A stretch of 64,000 nt of DNA from Holophagae bacterium (lineage in GTDB: Bacteria > Acidobacteriota > Holophagae > Acanthopleuribacterales > Acanthopleuribacteraceae), in the NCBI GenBank assembly GCA_029263455.1, contig JAJCXM010000026.1, positions 62,001 to 126,000 on the forward strand. Reading direction: 5' to 3'. The position numbers and the translations under genes were made by a program. Shown here piece by piece: positions 37,605 to 47,331 of the stretch. Numbering within the stretch: position 1 is the first letter of the stretch; every line of letters starts with the position of its first letter. The notes beneath the pieces were generated by a model. That model did not search any database. It was not told where the DNA came from and saw only the letters and a list, made by a program, of their open reading frames with translations.

Positions 37605-38084
37605 TCAAACCTTGCCGCGTGACTCCCAAACAGGAGGACGCATGCCACCTCGGTGCATACTGCGCACAGCCACGCAGGGTCCCAGAATGACCTGCGCAAA
37701 AATCATCTTTTCCAAATCTGTACGACCAGGAAGACGGAACGACTGACCGGTCTGTTCGCGACGAAGCTTCAAAGCATCGGAGTGGATGGTGTGCTGCATG
37801 CCAACTTCAAGTGGCACATCTGGTGCGGTACGCATTGAGATGACCTTGGCAGGCTTTGATCGCACGGGTTCGATCGGAGGCGGAACCACCTGGAGGGCCG
37901 GCGGTGACACCTCAAGGGGCGGAGGTTTCTGTAAAGGTGTGCCCGCAGGTTGGGCTTGCCCTTGTACTCGGGCAAGCCATTCCTCTAAGGTCACCGCTTT
38001 CTGCTGCGGTTTCTGACGCCGCGCAGAATCTTCTTCAAACAAAGCTTGAAAAATCTTTACGATGAGCTGGATGATGATGTCCAT
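37605..38084 (-). CDS. Unknown protein downstream of floA
   Basis: A 159-residue protein with a hydrophobic N-terminus (MDIIIQLIVKIFQALF), a proline-rich middle (about 48-80) and a short conserved-looking C-terminal block (DLEKMIFAQVILGPCVAVRS). Its ATG directly abuts the floA stop, so it is translated with FloA and may act with it at the membrane. No family is recognised. Confidence 0.7.
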   Translation of the reverse strand: MDIIIQLIVKIFQALFEEDSARRQKPQQKAVTLEEWLARVQGQAQPAGTPLQKPPPLEVSPPALQVVPPPIEPVRSKPAKVISMRTAPDVPLEVGMQHTIHSDALKLRREQTGQSFRLPGRTDLEKMIFAQVILGPCVAVRSMHRGGMRPPVWESRGKV

Positions 38085-39083
38085 TTACTTGGCGTCATCC
38101 TCTTGTTGCTCTGATCCGCCACTTAGGCTTTTACGCATCTTGGTGTCGGCTTCAATGTTTTTGAAGTTGTAGTAGTCCATGATACCCATGTTCCCGTTAC
38201 GAAACGCTTCGGCCATCGCTAAAGGAATCTGTGCTTCTGCTTCGACCACTTTTGCTCTGTTTTCAATGACACGTGCATGCATTTCTTGTTCGGCAGCAAC
38301 CGCCATTGCTCTTCGTTGTTCGGCGCGAGCCTGAGCAACATGCTTATCGGCTTCAGCCTGGTCTGTCTGCAATTTGGCACCGATATTCTCACCGATATCG
38401 ACATCGGCGATATCAATGGAAAGTATTTCAAAAGCGGTTCCTGCGTCTAACTGACGATGAAGCACCGTCTTAGAAATAACATCCGGGTTCTCCAAAACGT
38501 GTTTATGTGATGCCGCAGAACCGATGGCAGAAACAATGCCTTCACCGACACGTGCAATCACGGTATCTTCGGTGGCGCCACCGATTAAACGTGGTAAGTA
38601 AGTGCGAACGGTTACTCGCGCTCTTACACGTAATTGGATTCCGTCTTTCGCGACAGCATCAATGGTTGATTTGGCTTGACCAATTTTTGGCACGTCAATG
38701 ACTTTTGGATTAACCGACGTGTTGATCGCGTCCAAAATATCGCGACCGGCCAAATCAATGGCCGTGGCTTTCTTAAAGTCCAAATCGATATTGGCTTTGT
38801 TCGATTCAACCAGCGATTGCACCACGCGTTTAACGTTCCCTTGAGCAAGGTAATGGGTTTCCAATTCCTCGACCGTAATGGGTACACCCGCTTTTCGGGC
38901 AACAATATAATTATTAACAATCAGACCTGGGTTAATTTTTCGAATCGGCATCAGGATGATTCGTACCAAAGAGACCGGTGTATTCGAGACCACCGACTGA
39001 ATCCAAAGCTTAAGTGAACCTAAGATAAAAAAGCTGAGAATCACAAAAACGATGGTGATTGCTATGAGAATCCAACTCTGCAT
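38085..39083 (-). CDS. floA: Flotillin-like protein FloA
   Basis: FloA organises lipid-raft-like membrane domains and affects membrane fluidity and signalling. The 332-residue protein has one N-terminal membrane segment ([20 protein letters not shown]), a SPFH domain of the YqfA type (about 45-200; [34 protein letters not shown]), and a coiled helical part with Ala/Glu repeats ([20 protein letters not shown]). It matches the Bacillus YqfA/FloA group in length and order. GGAGG 8 bp upstream supports the ATG. The downstream unknown gene follows without a gap. Confidence 0.93.
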   Translation of the reverse strand: MQSWILIAITIVFVILSFFILGSLKLWIQSVVSNTPVSLVRIILMPIRKINPGLIVNNYIVARKAGVPITVEELETHYLAQGNVKRVVQSLVESNKANIDLDFKKATAIDLAGRDILDAINTSVNPKVIDVPKIGQAKSTIDAVAKDGIQLRVRARVTVRTYLPRLIGGATEDTVIARVGEGIVSAIGSAASHKHVLENPDVISKTVLHRQLDAGTAFEILSIDIADVDIGENIGAKLQTDQAEADKHVAQARAEQRRAMAVAAEQEMHARVIENRAKVVEAEAQIPLAMAEAFRNGNMGIMDYYNFKNIEADTKMRKSLSGGSEQQEDDAK

Positions 39084-39165
39084 ATGGGGAGCCTCCTCGG
39101 CGTGGAAATGCTAAGCTGATTGTAGCAGGGTTATTGACCGAAAGTTTGCTCAAGCGCAGGTGTTC

Positions 39166-39672
39166 ATGCTTTTACTACTTTTAATGAGTTGGTCATTACA
39201 GAACAGCGACAGGGCCATTAAAGTGGTGAAGACGGGCGAATTAGACATAAGGCCAGCAGAAAAGGTGGGTACGGTTTTTGAGAGCTACCCACACTGGTCA
39301 AATTGGGAATGGCTCGCTACATCGGAGCCCGACCAAACTTTAGTTACTTTTCGCGGTGTCTTTTCGCACAACACTTCCATGGAGCTGATACAAACCCATC
39401 AATATGAATGGGAGCTAGGCTTCAAATTCATGCATTTACATTCGATCTATGGACTTGAACGCGATGCGGCGGATGATCAGATCATTGAAATCCACTTCGA
39501 AGTCATCGACGGAAAATTTAGCGTCCATTCAGGCGAATTCAAACGGCAATCATCTGAAAACGAATGGCATAGCTATCCGCTCAGCGATAAAGCATTGCTG
39601 ATGGTTATTAAATCGCTCTACCGTCCAACAGATCCATACGCCATGCTCATCAAGGGTCTTCCCTACAAATGA
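39166..39672 (+). CDS. Hypothetical exported protein
   Basis: A protein of 168 residues with a hydrophobic N-terminus (MLLLLLMSWSLQ) likely to be a signal. The body is rich in Trp, His and acidic residues (SYPHWSNWEWLAT, THQYEWELGFKFMHLHS) without a recognised domain. ATG at 39166 is preferred; GTG at 39160 is also in frame. It converges on the DUF368 gene with a 10-bp overlap of the ends. Confidence 0.6.
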   Translation: MLLLLLMSWSLQNSDRAIKVVKTGELDIRPAEKVGTVFESYPHWSNWEWLATSEPDQTLVTFRGVFSHNTSMELIQTHQYEWELGFKFMHLHSIYGLERDAADDQIIEIHFEVIDGKFSVHSGEFKRQSSENEWHSYPLSDKALLMVIKSLYRPTDPYAMLIKGLPYK

Positions 39673-40637
39673 TCTTGTGATTTGCTGCTGCCTACTCGTT
39701 CAAGCGTAAAAACCAGTGCGATTCCAAAGACAAAGAGCACAATTGAAGCCCAGAATGTCTGGTCGAAATGTTCCGGCAAAACGTTTTTCTCACTCAGAAT
39801 GTATGTTTTTCCTCTGATTACCGTGGAATCCAACATCTCTTTCCAGGGCCAAATTTTACGCAGCGAACCGGCCATTAAACCCGTTAACAAGGCCATCGTG
39901 ACGTTGTGAAATCGAGTAAGCAGGTAGCTCAACAGACGTGAAAAGCTAGTCAACCCCAGCGCAGCGCCAGAACAGAAGATGGTGATGATGAGCAAGTTAT
40001 TCACATCAAATGGATTCTTGATTGCGCCGGTCAAAAAAGCGTATTTGCCCATGATCAAAAGCAGAAACGCGCCACTCAAACCAGGTAGGATCATGGCGCA
40101 AATGCTAATCACGCCGCAAATGAATATGAACCACCAAGTTTCCGGTGTTTGCACAGGGATCACACCCACCAAAAAGTAGGCAAAACTGGCCCCTGCCAGA
40201 AACGATAAAAAATGAAACCACTGCCATTTGCGAACACGACCGGCAACGAACCAGATAGAAGCGGCGATGAGACCAAAAAAGAGGGCTGCCGTTTGCACGC
40301 CGAATTCGTCCAATAAATAGTGAATCACACGAGCAAGGGTCAGGAGGGCCATGACTATGCCTGTGAATAAGATAAGTAGGAATCGTAGGTGTGACCGTGA
40401 TACTGCATCTGCCCAACGAAAACAAACGAAATCGACGATTACCTTACGGTCGATGGACTTAATGGCTTGAAGTAACGACTCGTATATTCCCGTGATTAGA
40501 GCAACGGTGCCGCCCGAGACACCAGGGACAATGTCGGCACAACCCATACAGAACCCCTTTGTCCATAAACCCAGAATCGAGCGCCATGACCTTGGACCGG
40601 GCGCAACCAGAAAAGCGGCCCATAAACTTTTAAACAT
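39663..40637 (-). CDS. DUF368 membrane transporter (PopT-type, polyprenyl phosphate)
   Basis: A 324-residue multi-span membrane protein with the signature GCADIVPGVSGGTVALITGIYE near residue 31 and the mirrored motif ILPGLSGAFLLLIMGKY near 180, the inverted-repeat hallmarks of DUF368. Members such as PopT carry undecaprenyl phosphate back across the cytoplasmic membrane for cell-wall synthesis (family knowledge). It lies 5 bp downstream of a Cys-rich gene on the same strand and probably shares its transcript. Confidence 0.88.
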   Translation of the reverse strand: MFKSLWAAFLVAPGPRSWRSILGLWTKGFCMGCADIVPGVSGGTVALITGIYESLLQAIKSIDRKVIVDFVCFRWADAVSRSHLRFLLILFTGIVMALLTLARVIHYLLDEFGVQTAALFFGLIAASIWFVAGRVRKWQWFHFLSFLAGASFAYFLVGVIPVQTPETWWFIFICGVISICAMILPGLSGAFLLLIMGKYAFLTGAIKNPFDVNNLLIITIFCSGAALGLTSFSRLLSYLLTRFHNVTMALLTGLMAGSLRKIWPWKEMLDSTVIRGKTYILSEKNVLPEHFDQTFWASIVLFVFGIALVFTLERVGSSKSQDHL

Positions 40638-40642
40638 GGGCG

Positions 40643-41170
40643 CTACCCGAACAACGTGGGCACGATGACTTCTGGGCTCGACGGTTGAAGGTCAGACAAG
40701 AAGCCTTCCCAATGACGACGCGTTTCTTCGGACAATAAGCCGGTCATTTGTTCGATAGCTGTTCCACCTACAAAAAAGTAGTTCTCGTCAGGATCACCAA
40801 AACTACCGCCGTTCAGTGTATAGATTTCAAAAGTCCCATTCTTCTCGATCTCTTCACCGGTGATGATGCAGGTAGGATCTTCTAAAAAATAGGCTCGCCT
40901 GGCAAAGGGATCTGTCGTAAACGCCTCAAATCGACGTCCTTTGTAGAGCTGCAAATTTTCCATCGACTGTTCAGAAACAAAGTGCCTGAGCTGCATCTGG
41001 CAAGACAGGCATTGAGCTGTCTCCAATATACAGCGTCCCTTATCGTAAGCCTTGGCAACGATAAATATGTCCTCGGCTGACAAGTCATTAGAACAGGTAC
41101 CACAGCGGTTGATGGGCTCTAAACTTCGTTCATAGTTCTGGCGACGATGTATAAATTCGTCTAAAGACAA
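40643..41170 (-). CDS. Unknown zinc-ribbon-like protein
   Basis: A 175-residue soluble protein with two CxxC pairs (CGTCSNDL and CLSCQ at about 23-59), likely to bind zinc, followed by a mixed alpha/beta region (ICIITGEE-like CIITGEEIEKNGTFEI and YFFVGGTAIEQ). No family is recognised. The TTG at 41168-41170 is chosen because GGGAGG lies 5 bp upstream; an in-frame ATG at 41200 has no such site. It is next to, and probably transcribed with, the DUF368 gene. Confidence 0.65.
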   Translation of the reverse strand: MSLDEFIHRRQNYERSLEPINRCGTCSNDLSAEDIFIVAKAYDKGRCILETAQCLSCQMQLRHFVSEQSMENLQLYKGRRFEAFTTDPFARRAYFLEDPTCIITGEEIEKNGTFEIYTLNGGSFGDPDENYFFVGGTAIEQMTGLLSEETRRHWEGFLSDLQPSSPEVIVPTLFG

Positions 41171-41340
41171 GCGGACCTCCCAAAGCAATATCCGCAGCAT
41201 TATAGCCTGTCAAACGGTTTTCCCAATATTCGGATAGATTTACGTTCATTTGCCACCTATGTGATGCAGCTCCGCCCATGTAGCAGCCAGACAATTTGAG
41301 CTGAAATCTCTAGGCCAATCCTTTGGTTACCGGCGTGCTG

Positions 41341-41922
41341 CTAAAACCGATAGCCCTCATTGCCCATGGATTCTCCACTTGCCACTAGCCCCAGGATACG
41401 CGTCATCCATCCAGTCACACCCCAAACAGTCCCTTGCGAAAAATGATAATAGTGCACGTTTATCTCCTCGTTGCGATACCAAGGCTTGGTTTCATGATTT
41501 GCGTGATCAAACAATTGCGCAAACGGAACACGAAGCACGCTTTCGACCTCGTCAAGGTTTAACTTTTCGTGCCAGTCAATAATTTGCCCGACATAACAGT
41601 GGATGTGATACCCAAGCGGAGAATAGACGTCGTCGATACGCCCGATGATCTCGATTTGGTCGGCTTCTAAACCGATCTCTTCATGGGCTTCGCGCACGGC
41701 GGCCTGTAACGGCGTTTCTTGGCCATCCACGCGGCCGCCCGGGAAACTCACCTGACCTTGGTGGTGTTTGAGGTGTTGGGCTCGTTGGGTATAGATGAGG
41801 TGGGGATCTGGGTCCATCAGGATCGGAATCAATACAGCCGCTTGCGTAAAATCCCTGTGGGGCAATTCTTGATGTCGGTAGTCGGTGATTCTACTTCTAA
41901 CGGTTTCCCAGTCCCAATTCAT
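41341..41922 (-). CDS. Nudix hydrolase, CoA pyrophosphatase type
   Basis: A 193-residue Nudix enzyme. The Nudix box is complete (G-x5-E-x7-REAHEEIGL at about 67-89), preceded by the block HHQGQVSFPGGR that marks the CoA pyrophosphatase (NudL/PCD1, UPF0035) subgroup, which cleaves coenzyme A to 4'-phosphopantetheine and 3',5'-ADP. The usual LLTxRxxxLxxHxGQVSFPGG pattern matches IYTQRAQHLKHHQGQ. It lies 66 bp downstream of the sugar dehydrogenase ORF and may use the same transcript. Confidence 0.92.
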   Translation of the reverse strand: MNWDWETVRSRITDYRHQELPHRDFTQAAVLIPILMDPDPHLIYTQRAQHLKHHQGQVSFPGGRVDGQETPLQAAVREAHEEIGLEADQIEIIGRIDDVYSPLGYHIHCYVGQIIDWHEKLNLDEVESVLRVPFAQLFDHANHETKPWYRNEEINVHYYHFSQGTVWGVTGWMTRILGLVASGESMGNEGYRF

Positions 41923-41988
41923 CGAGTCAGCCCAGCCGTCAGAGCCTTATGCCCAATTCCAACGGCTGGGTTCTTTGATGTTCCATCT

Positions 41989-43209
41989 TCACAGGACATT
42001 GACCAATTCTGCCAAGCGCCTAACATCGACCGACGGCGTGGCGCACTGATCAAAGACAGTGCTCCTCCAAGCCGGATAATAGTCAGCGAACAGGGTGGAA
42101 ACGAAACGATAGATACGGTTCGGCGAACCGAGACTAACCACATAGAGTTCACCACACGAGTCCTCACCAAAAGTAGGAATGCCACCAAGGATAGGTAAAG
42201 CCAAAGTACTGCGGACCCAAGCTCCGGGCGTCATGGCCCACAACTCACCATTCAAACAATAATCGGCAAAGACATACTCCCCGTCCAAAGCAGAAACGGT
42301 CGCGCCGCGATACACATAGCCGCCTATAACCGTCGCGCACCCTGGTCCGGAATTATAATCAAAGACCGGATCTACTAATGAAGGATCAGAACAATCACAT
42401 GGACCCGAACAGACCCCGCAGCCAAAGCAGTTGCTGCCTTCTTTAATGTTCCAGCCGTAATTCTCGCCCCCAGTCGAGGAAGCCATCTGAAAATCTACTT
42501 CTTCGAGCGTGCCTTGCCCCACATCGCCGATATACAGATCGTGCGTATCTCGATCAAACGAAAAGCGCCAAGGGTTTCGCATGCCATAGGCCCAGATTTC
42601 GTCTTGAACGCCAGCCATACCAAAGAACGGGTTGCTGATAGGGATCGTGTAGGGCAAACCAGAATCCACATCAATGCGCAGGATTTTCCCAAGCAACGTA
42701 TCCAGTTTTTGTCCGTTACAGAAGACGTCGTTTGCTCCGCCGCCATCTCCCAAACCTATATACAAATAGCCGTCGTTTCCAAATTCGATCTGGCCACCGT
42801 TGTGATTGGAAGCAGGTTGCGAAACATTCAATATGGTCTGGGCAGACCCAGAATCGGCAATATTGGGATTGGCCGACACCGTGTAGCGGGCAACCATAGT
42901 GTCGCCCGAGTTATCGGAATAATGTACAAAAAAATAGCCGTTATTGGCGTAGTTAGGATGAAAGGCCAAACCCAACAGACCTCGTTCACCACTGAATTGC
43001 ACAATGCCGGTAATGTCCAGGAATGGCGTCGTTAGGACCTGTTGACCGTCGAAAATCAGGATTTCACCATCCTGATCGACTAGAAACAAGCGCTCGTCGC
43101 CAGCATGCGCGATGCTGATAATCGGATCAGAAATAGAGACGATCTCTTCCAATGCAACTTGAGCAAAAGACACGCTCAAAAAGGAAAGTGTCAGGAGTAA
43201 ATGTTTCAT
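41989..43209 (-). CDS. Exported PQQ-dependent sugar dehydrogenase-like protein (GSDH)
   Basis: A 406-residue exported protein of the glucose/sorbosone dehydrogenase fold, a six-bladed propeller. Signal peptide KHLLLTLSFLSVSFAQ; then ERGLLGLAFHPNYANNGYFF, SNHNGGQIEFGNDGYLYIGL, GMRNPWRFSFDR, GENYGWNIKEGS and VIGGYVYRG, all typical blocks, including the GLGDGG calcium/PQQ loop region. An unusual cysteine-rich insert (CFGCGVCSGPCDC) is at about 275. Start at ATG 43209, with GAGAGGA about 6 bp upstream. The C-terminal tail (ADYYPAWRS ... LAELVNVL) follows the propeller. Substrate unknown. Confidence 0.87.
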   Translation of the reverse strand: MKHLLLTLSFLSVSFAQVALEEIVSISDPIISIAHAGDERLFLVDQDGEILIFDGQQVLTTPFLDITGIVQFSGERGLLGLAFHPNYANNGYFFVHYSDNSGDTMVARYTVSANPNIADSGSAQTILNVSQPASNHNGGQIEFGNDGYLYIGLGDGGGANDVFCNGQKLDTLLGKILRIDVDSGLPYTIPISNPFFGMAGVQDEIWAYGMRNPWRFSFDRDTHDLYIGDVGQGTLEEVDFQMASSTGGENYGWNIKEGSNCFGCGVCSGPCDCSDPSLVDPVFDYNSGPGCATVIGGYVYRGATVSALDGEYVFADYCLNGELWAMTPGAWVRSTLALPILGGIPTFGEDSCGELYVVSLGSPNRIYRFVSTLFADYYPAWRSTVFDQCATPSVDVRRLAELVNVL

Positions 43210-43352
43210 AGAGGTCCTCTCGAAAAGGGTCATTCGTTATTGCGTGATGAGCAATAAGTATAAGCCCGCCCACAAGGTCGTACAACATTGATACCTTCAA
43301 CACGTGCTCTAGATCACAAGGCTTGCTACACTATGGGACCTTGGAGGGCCGT

Positions 43353-44762
43353 ATGAACTTGGACCGCTTTCGACTAACCCCATCCCGAATTGAACGTGTA
43401 TTACAAGCAGCTATGAGTCGTGGCGGTGATTACGCGGATCTTTTTTGTGAATATAGCCGCTTTGAAGGGCTAGGACTTGAAGAAGGGATCCTGAAGTCGG
43501 CTGTCTCAAATATTGAATGCGGCGCCGGCGTCCGTGTGGTTATCGGCGAAAAGTCAGGTTACGCATACACCGAACTTTTGGAAGAAAGCCATTTGTTGAG
43601 CGCGGCAAAGACAGCCGCAGCCATTGCACAAGACCATGGTAGTCAGCATTCATTCTCGGTGGGCGCACACGCAATTGGCAATTATTATCCTGTGCCCAAC
43701 CCCATGATCGACGAATCTATGGACGAAAAGATTCAATTCGTCTACCTGGCCGACCGAAGCGCACGTGCGCATAGTACGGCCATCAAACAAGTAAGCGTTT
43801 ATATGGGCACGGCCCAACGGTTGATCCTGATGGCCGATAGCCGCGGTAGGCTGGTTGAAGATGTTCAGCCGATGTTGAGATTTACGGTTTCAGTGGTCGT
43901 TGAAAAGAACGGTGAACGCCAAAATGCGATGGCAGGAGACGGCGGCAGGCTCGGTGCCGATTTTCTCACCAGCAGCCGCGTTGAAATGTTGGCCAAGAAA
44001 GCGGTTGATGAGGCGCTCGTATTATTGGAAGCCAAACCGGCGCCAGCGGGTATGTGGCCCGTCATCTTAGCGCCAGGCGATTCGGGGATCTTGTTGCACG
44101 AAGCCATTGGTCATCCCTTGGAAGCTGACTTCAACCGCAAACAGTCAAGTGCCTATTCAAACCGATTAGGGCAAATGGTCGCCGATTCCCAGTGTACGAT
44201 TGTCGATGACGGGACGGTGGCATCAGACCGAGGCGCGATTAACGTAGACGATGAATTGAATGAGTCGCAGAGAACCGTGCTCATTGAAGAGGGTCGTTTA
44301 CGTAGTTATATGTGCGATGAAATGTCAGCGCGCTTTTTTGACATCGAGAGTACGGGCAATGGTCGACGTGAATCCTATCGTTTTCAACCCATGCCACGCA
44401 TGCGTACCACCTACATGTTACCGGGCAAATACAGTGCCGATGAGATTATCAAAAGCACAAGTAAGGGTCTTTACTGTAAGACGTTTCGCGGCGGCCAAGT
44501 CAACATATCCAACGGTAACTTTACCTTTGTGCCATCAGAGGCGTATTGGATTGAGGACGGTAAGATGACCTATCCCGTCAAAAACTGCACGCTGATTGGA
44601 AACGGACCGGACGCCTTAAGCAAAGTGAGCATGGTCGGATCGGATTTCGCCATCAGTGCTGGTATTTGGACCTGCGGCAAAGAGGGCCAATCGGCGCCCG
44701 TTGGCGTGGGGCTACCGACCATCAAAATATCTGAAATGACCGTTGGAGGAAGTTCGGGATGA
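43353..44762 (+). CDS. tldD: Metalloprotease TldD
   Basis: TldD is the catalytic subunit of the TldD/TldE heterodimeric zinc protease, which degrades unfolded peptides and matures some modified peptides (microcin B17, CcdA in E. coli). The 469-residue protein carries the zinc site HEAIGHPLEADF (HExxxH) at about residues 250-261. Start at ATG 43353, with GGAGG at 43343-43347. It overlaps the pmbA/tldE gene by 4 bases. No modified-peptide precursor is seen nearby. Confidence 0.95.
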   Translation: MNLDRFRLTPSRIERVLQAAMSRGGDYADLFCEYSRFEGLGLEEGILKSAVSNIECGAGVRVVIGEKSGYAYTELLEESHLLSAAKTAAAIAQDHGSQHSFSVGAHAIGNYYPVPNPMIDESMDEKIQFVYLADRSARAHSTAIKQVSVYMGTAQRLILMADSRGRLVEDVQPMLRFTVSVVVEKNGERQNAMAGDGGRLGADFLTSSRVEMLAKKAVDEALVLLEAKPAPAGMWPVILAPGDSGILLHEAIGHPLEADFNRKQSSAYSNRLGQMVADSQCTIVDDGTVASDRGAINVDDELNESQRTVLIEEGRLRSYMCDEMSARFFDIESTGNGRRESYRFQPMPRMRTTYMLPGKYSADEIIKSTSKGLYCKTFRGGQVNISNGNFTFVPSEAYWIEDGKMTYPVKNCTLIGNGPDALSKVSMVGSDFAISAGIWTCGKEGQSAPVGVGLPTIKISEMTVGGSSG

Positions 44763-46117
44763 CCGAGGATAACAAAAAAACCCAGCTGCGTGACACCGCC
44801 GAATGGTTGGTTGAAACAGCTGTCAAGATGGGCGCCTCAACCGCCGAAGCACACATGAACCACAGTCGAGATTTCGAGCTCGAGGTGCGCGGCTCCGAGA
44901 TTGAGAACCTGAGTGAAGCCGAGTCACATGGAGCCTCAATTACCGTCTCCCGCGATGGCAAAAGGGCATCCGTTCAGTCAAGCGACACCGAACGCAATCA
45001 CCTGCGGACATTAATCGAAAAAGCGATGTACCTCTGCGAATACACCGACAAAGATGATTCATTCTCACTGCCACCCGTCGATCGGCTAGCTCGTGAACCC
45101 CAGGACCTGGACCTTTTTGACCAGCGCCTTGCTGTTTTATCGGTGGACGATAAGTTTCGTCTTGCCCAACGTGCCGAAAAACAGATGATGGCTCACAACA
45201 ATCGCATCATTTCTAATGGTTCGTCGTTTTCGGACACCATCAGCACATCCGCCATGGCTAGTAGTCAAGGCTTCAGCGCCAGTATCCAAGCCACCATCGC
45301 GGGTATGGGCGTAAGTGGATTTGCGAATGACGACGTGGTCGATGGTGACCTGAATACAGGGCGTAAGCAATCTGGCGGTTGGTCCCAACAAACACGCTTC
45401 TTCGACATGTTCGATTCACCAGAATCGCTTGGCGAGCGAGCGGCAATCGACATCTTGCGTTTATTAGGCGCCAAGAAACCACACACGGGCAAGTATCCGG
45501 TTTATTTTGAGCCCGCTACCGCAAGAACACTATGGCGTCATCTTTTATCAGCTATGACGGGCAGTCATATCTATAGGGACGAATCCTTTTTAGCGGGTAA
45601 GGTGGGTGAGCAAGTGACCAGTGACAATGTCACCATCATCGACGATCCGCTGATTCCGAGAGCCTTGGCCAGCCACCCTTATGATGATGAAGGCGTGGCC
45701 TGTGCGCGCCGCGACCTGATTGATGCCGGCGTACTAAATACATATTTGTTGTCCACTTACTCTGCCAATAAGCTGGGTTTACAAACGACGGGTCATGCGG
45801 GCGGAACGGGAAACATTCTCATCAAACCCGGTGATCAAAGCGAGGACCAGCTAATCAAGTCCATCGACAAGGGCGTTTGGATAACAGGTCTATCAGGTCA
45901 AGGCGTCAATGTGGCCACCGGTGACTATTCAAGGGGTGCCGAGGGGCTCTGGATTGAAAAGGGGCAAGTCTGTTACCCCATCATGGAATTCACGATTAAC
46001 TCAAATCTAAAGACTATGTTCCAACATATAGCCGCCGTGGCCAGCGAGCCTGAACTTGGATGGTCCGTTGTCACGCCCGGCTTACTGATTGACGAAATGT
46101 CGGTCAGTGGCGTCTAG
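44759..46117 (+). CDS. pmbA: TldE/PmbA, partner of TldD
   Basis: TldE (PmbA) is the non-catalytic partner that pairs with TldD to form the peptide-entry channel. The 452-residue protein has the family layout with GRKQSGGWSQQTRFFD, the C-terminal LLSTYSANKLGLQTTGHAGG and NILIKPGD. It lacks the HExxxH zinc site, as expected. The ATG overlaps the tldD stop (ATGA), consistent with equal production of the two subunits. Confidence 0.94.
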   Translation: MTEDNKKTQLRDTAEWLVETAVKMGASTAEAHMNHSRDFELEVRGSEIENLSEAESHGASITVSRDGKRASVQSSDTERNHLRTLIEKAMYLCEYTDKDDSFSLPPVDRLAREPQDLDLFDQRLAVLSVDDKFRLAQRAEKQMMAHNNRIISNGSSFSDTISTSAMASSQGFSASIQATIAGMGVSGFANDDVVDGDLNTGRKQSGGWSQQTRFFDMFDSPESLGERAAIDILRLLGAKKPHTGKYPVYFEPATARTLWRHLLSAMTGSHIYRDESFLAGKVGEQVTSDNVTIIDDPLIPRALASHPYDDEGVACARRDLIDAGVLNTYLLSTYSANKLGLQTTGHAGGTGNILIKPGDQSEDQLIKSIDKGVWITGLSGQGVNVATGDYSRGAEGLWIEKGQVCYPIMEFTINSNLKTMFQHIAAVASEPELGWSVVTPGLLIDEMSVSGV

Positions 46118-46167
46118 GTCAGGTCATATTGACATAGCGAGGATTTAACGATCAACGTGGATGAGTG

Positions 46168-46196
46168 TTGGGTTCGCGCATGAATTTTGCTACCAT
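46168..46196 (+). promoter_or_regulatory. Candidate promoter for the DUF1573 gene
   Basis: TTGGGT (46168-46173), 17-bp spacer, TACCAT (46191-46196). It predicts transcription from about 46203, which fits the downstream GGAGGA (46221-46226) and ATG at 46236 and argues against a start at 46161. Confidence 0.4.
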
Positions 46197-46235
46197 ACTC
46201 GGGTTGTGCACAGTCCTATAGGAGGAATCAGCGAA

Positions 46236-47261
46236 ATGAAGCATGCTCTCATCATGGGATTCACTTTGGCATTAGCCACATTTTGGGGTCACGCCCAAGA
46301 TGAAAAGGCGCCCAAAGTTGAATTTGAACGAATGGAACATGACTTTGGCAAGATCGACAAAGGCGCCAAAGTTGACACGGTGTTTAAGTTTAAGAACACT
46401 GGGACAGATATACTTGAAATCAAAGATGTATCTACATCATGTGGATGTACATCGGCGAAACCTGAAAAGATAAGTTACCAGCCCGGCGAAGAAGGCAACA
46501 TTCCTGTATCCTTCAATTCTGGCCGATTCAGTGGTCCTATCCAAAAAAACGTCACAATCGTCACCAACGATCCGATCAATCCACGCACGGTCGTAAAAAT
46601 TAAGGCCGATGTCATCGTGGACATCATGACCAAACCTCCAACCGTGTTTATCAACAACTTGAAACGCGGCGAGTCAAATTCTCAAGAGATATTGGTGTCA
46701 ACAGAGCGCTTGGAAAAGCTTGAATTAAGCGAAGTTAAAGCCGACCAGCCCTTTATTGCCACGGCAATGGAGCGCGTTGATGACAAAACGGTCAAACTCA
46801 TTGTTACGGTTGACGGCTCAAAGATACCTGCCAGTGAATCACGACTGAGAGGCTTCGTTACCTTCAATACCAACAGCCAGTCTCAGCCCACGGTAAAAAC
46901 CAATGTCAATGTCCTGGTTGAGAACCCTGTAACGGCACAACCTAGCTCTATTTACATGTTTGGGTCAAAAGAGGGGCAACCACGCGAAGCCATGGTTCGT
47001 TTGATTCCCAGCTCCGATAAGAAGCTGGCATTAAGCGACGTCACGGTGGAAGTGAAACACGCCAATCCGGAAACGCCCAACGAAAAACATAGTGCAGACA
47101 TCTTAATGACTGAGATCATCAACGAAGCTGGCGAAGCGACTCTGAAAATCACACTTTCGGATAAAGCCGCCAAAGGTCGCTTCGAAGGCGCTATCGTCAT
47201 TAAGACGAATATCAGCGAGCAACCTGAAGTACGCATTCCCGTACGCGGCAGCGTTATCTAA
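46236..47261 (+). CDS. Exported DUF1573 protein
   Basis: A 341-residue exported protein with signal peptide (KHALIMGFTLALATFWGHAQ). Residues 25-125 are a DUF1573 domain with the hallmark TSCGCTSAKPEK; the rest are Ig-like beta domains. The family is common in Bacteroidetes and Planctomycetes, is exported, and has no established activity. The start is ATG 46236 with GGAGGA 9 bp upstream. A strong terminator follows at 47291-47321, so it ends its transcript. Confidence 0.88.
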   Translation: MKHALIMGFTLALATFWGHAQDEKAPKVEFERMEHDFGKIDKGAKVDTVFKFKNTGTDILEIKDVSTSCGCTSAKPEKISYQPGEEGNIPVSFNSGRFSGPIQKNVTIVTNDPINPRTVVKIKADVIVDIMTKPPTVFINNLKRGESNSQEILVSTERLEKLELSEVKADQPFIATAMERVDDKTVKLIVTVDGSKIPASESRLRGFVTFNTNSQSQPTVKTNVNVLVENPVTAQPSSIYMFGSKEGQPREAMVRLIPSSDKKLALSDVTVEVKHANPETPNEKHSADILMTEIINEAGEATLKITLSDKAAKGRFEGAIVIKTNISEQPEVRIPVRGSVI

Positions 47262-47290
47262 GGTTCACTAGACTTGTAACACGACATCGC

Positions 47291-47321
47291 GAGGCGCTCT
47301 AACTAGAGCGCCTCTTTTTTT
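47291..47321 (+). terminator. Intrinsic terminator after the DUF1573 gene
   Basis: A perfect 10-bp stem GAGGCGCTCT / AGAGCGCCTC with a 4-base loop (AACT) is followed by seven T residues. It lies 29 bp past the DUF1573 stop and just before the glycosylase start. Confidence 0.93.
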
Positions 47322-47331
47322 GGAGTGACGG

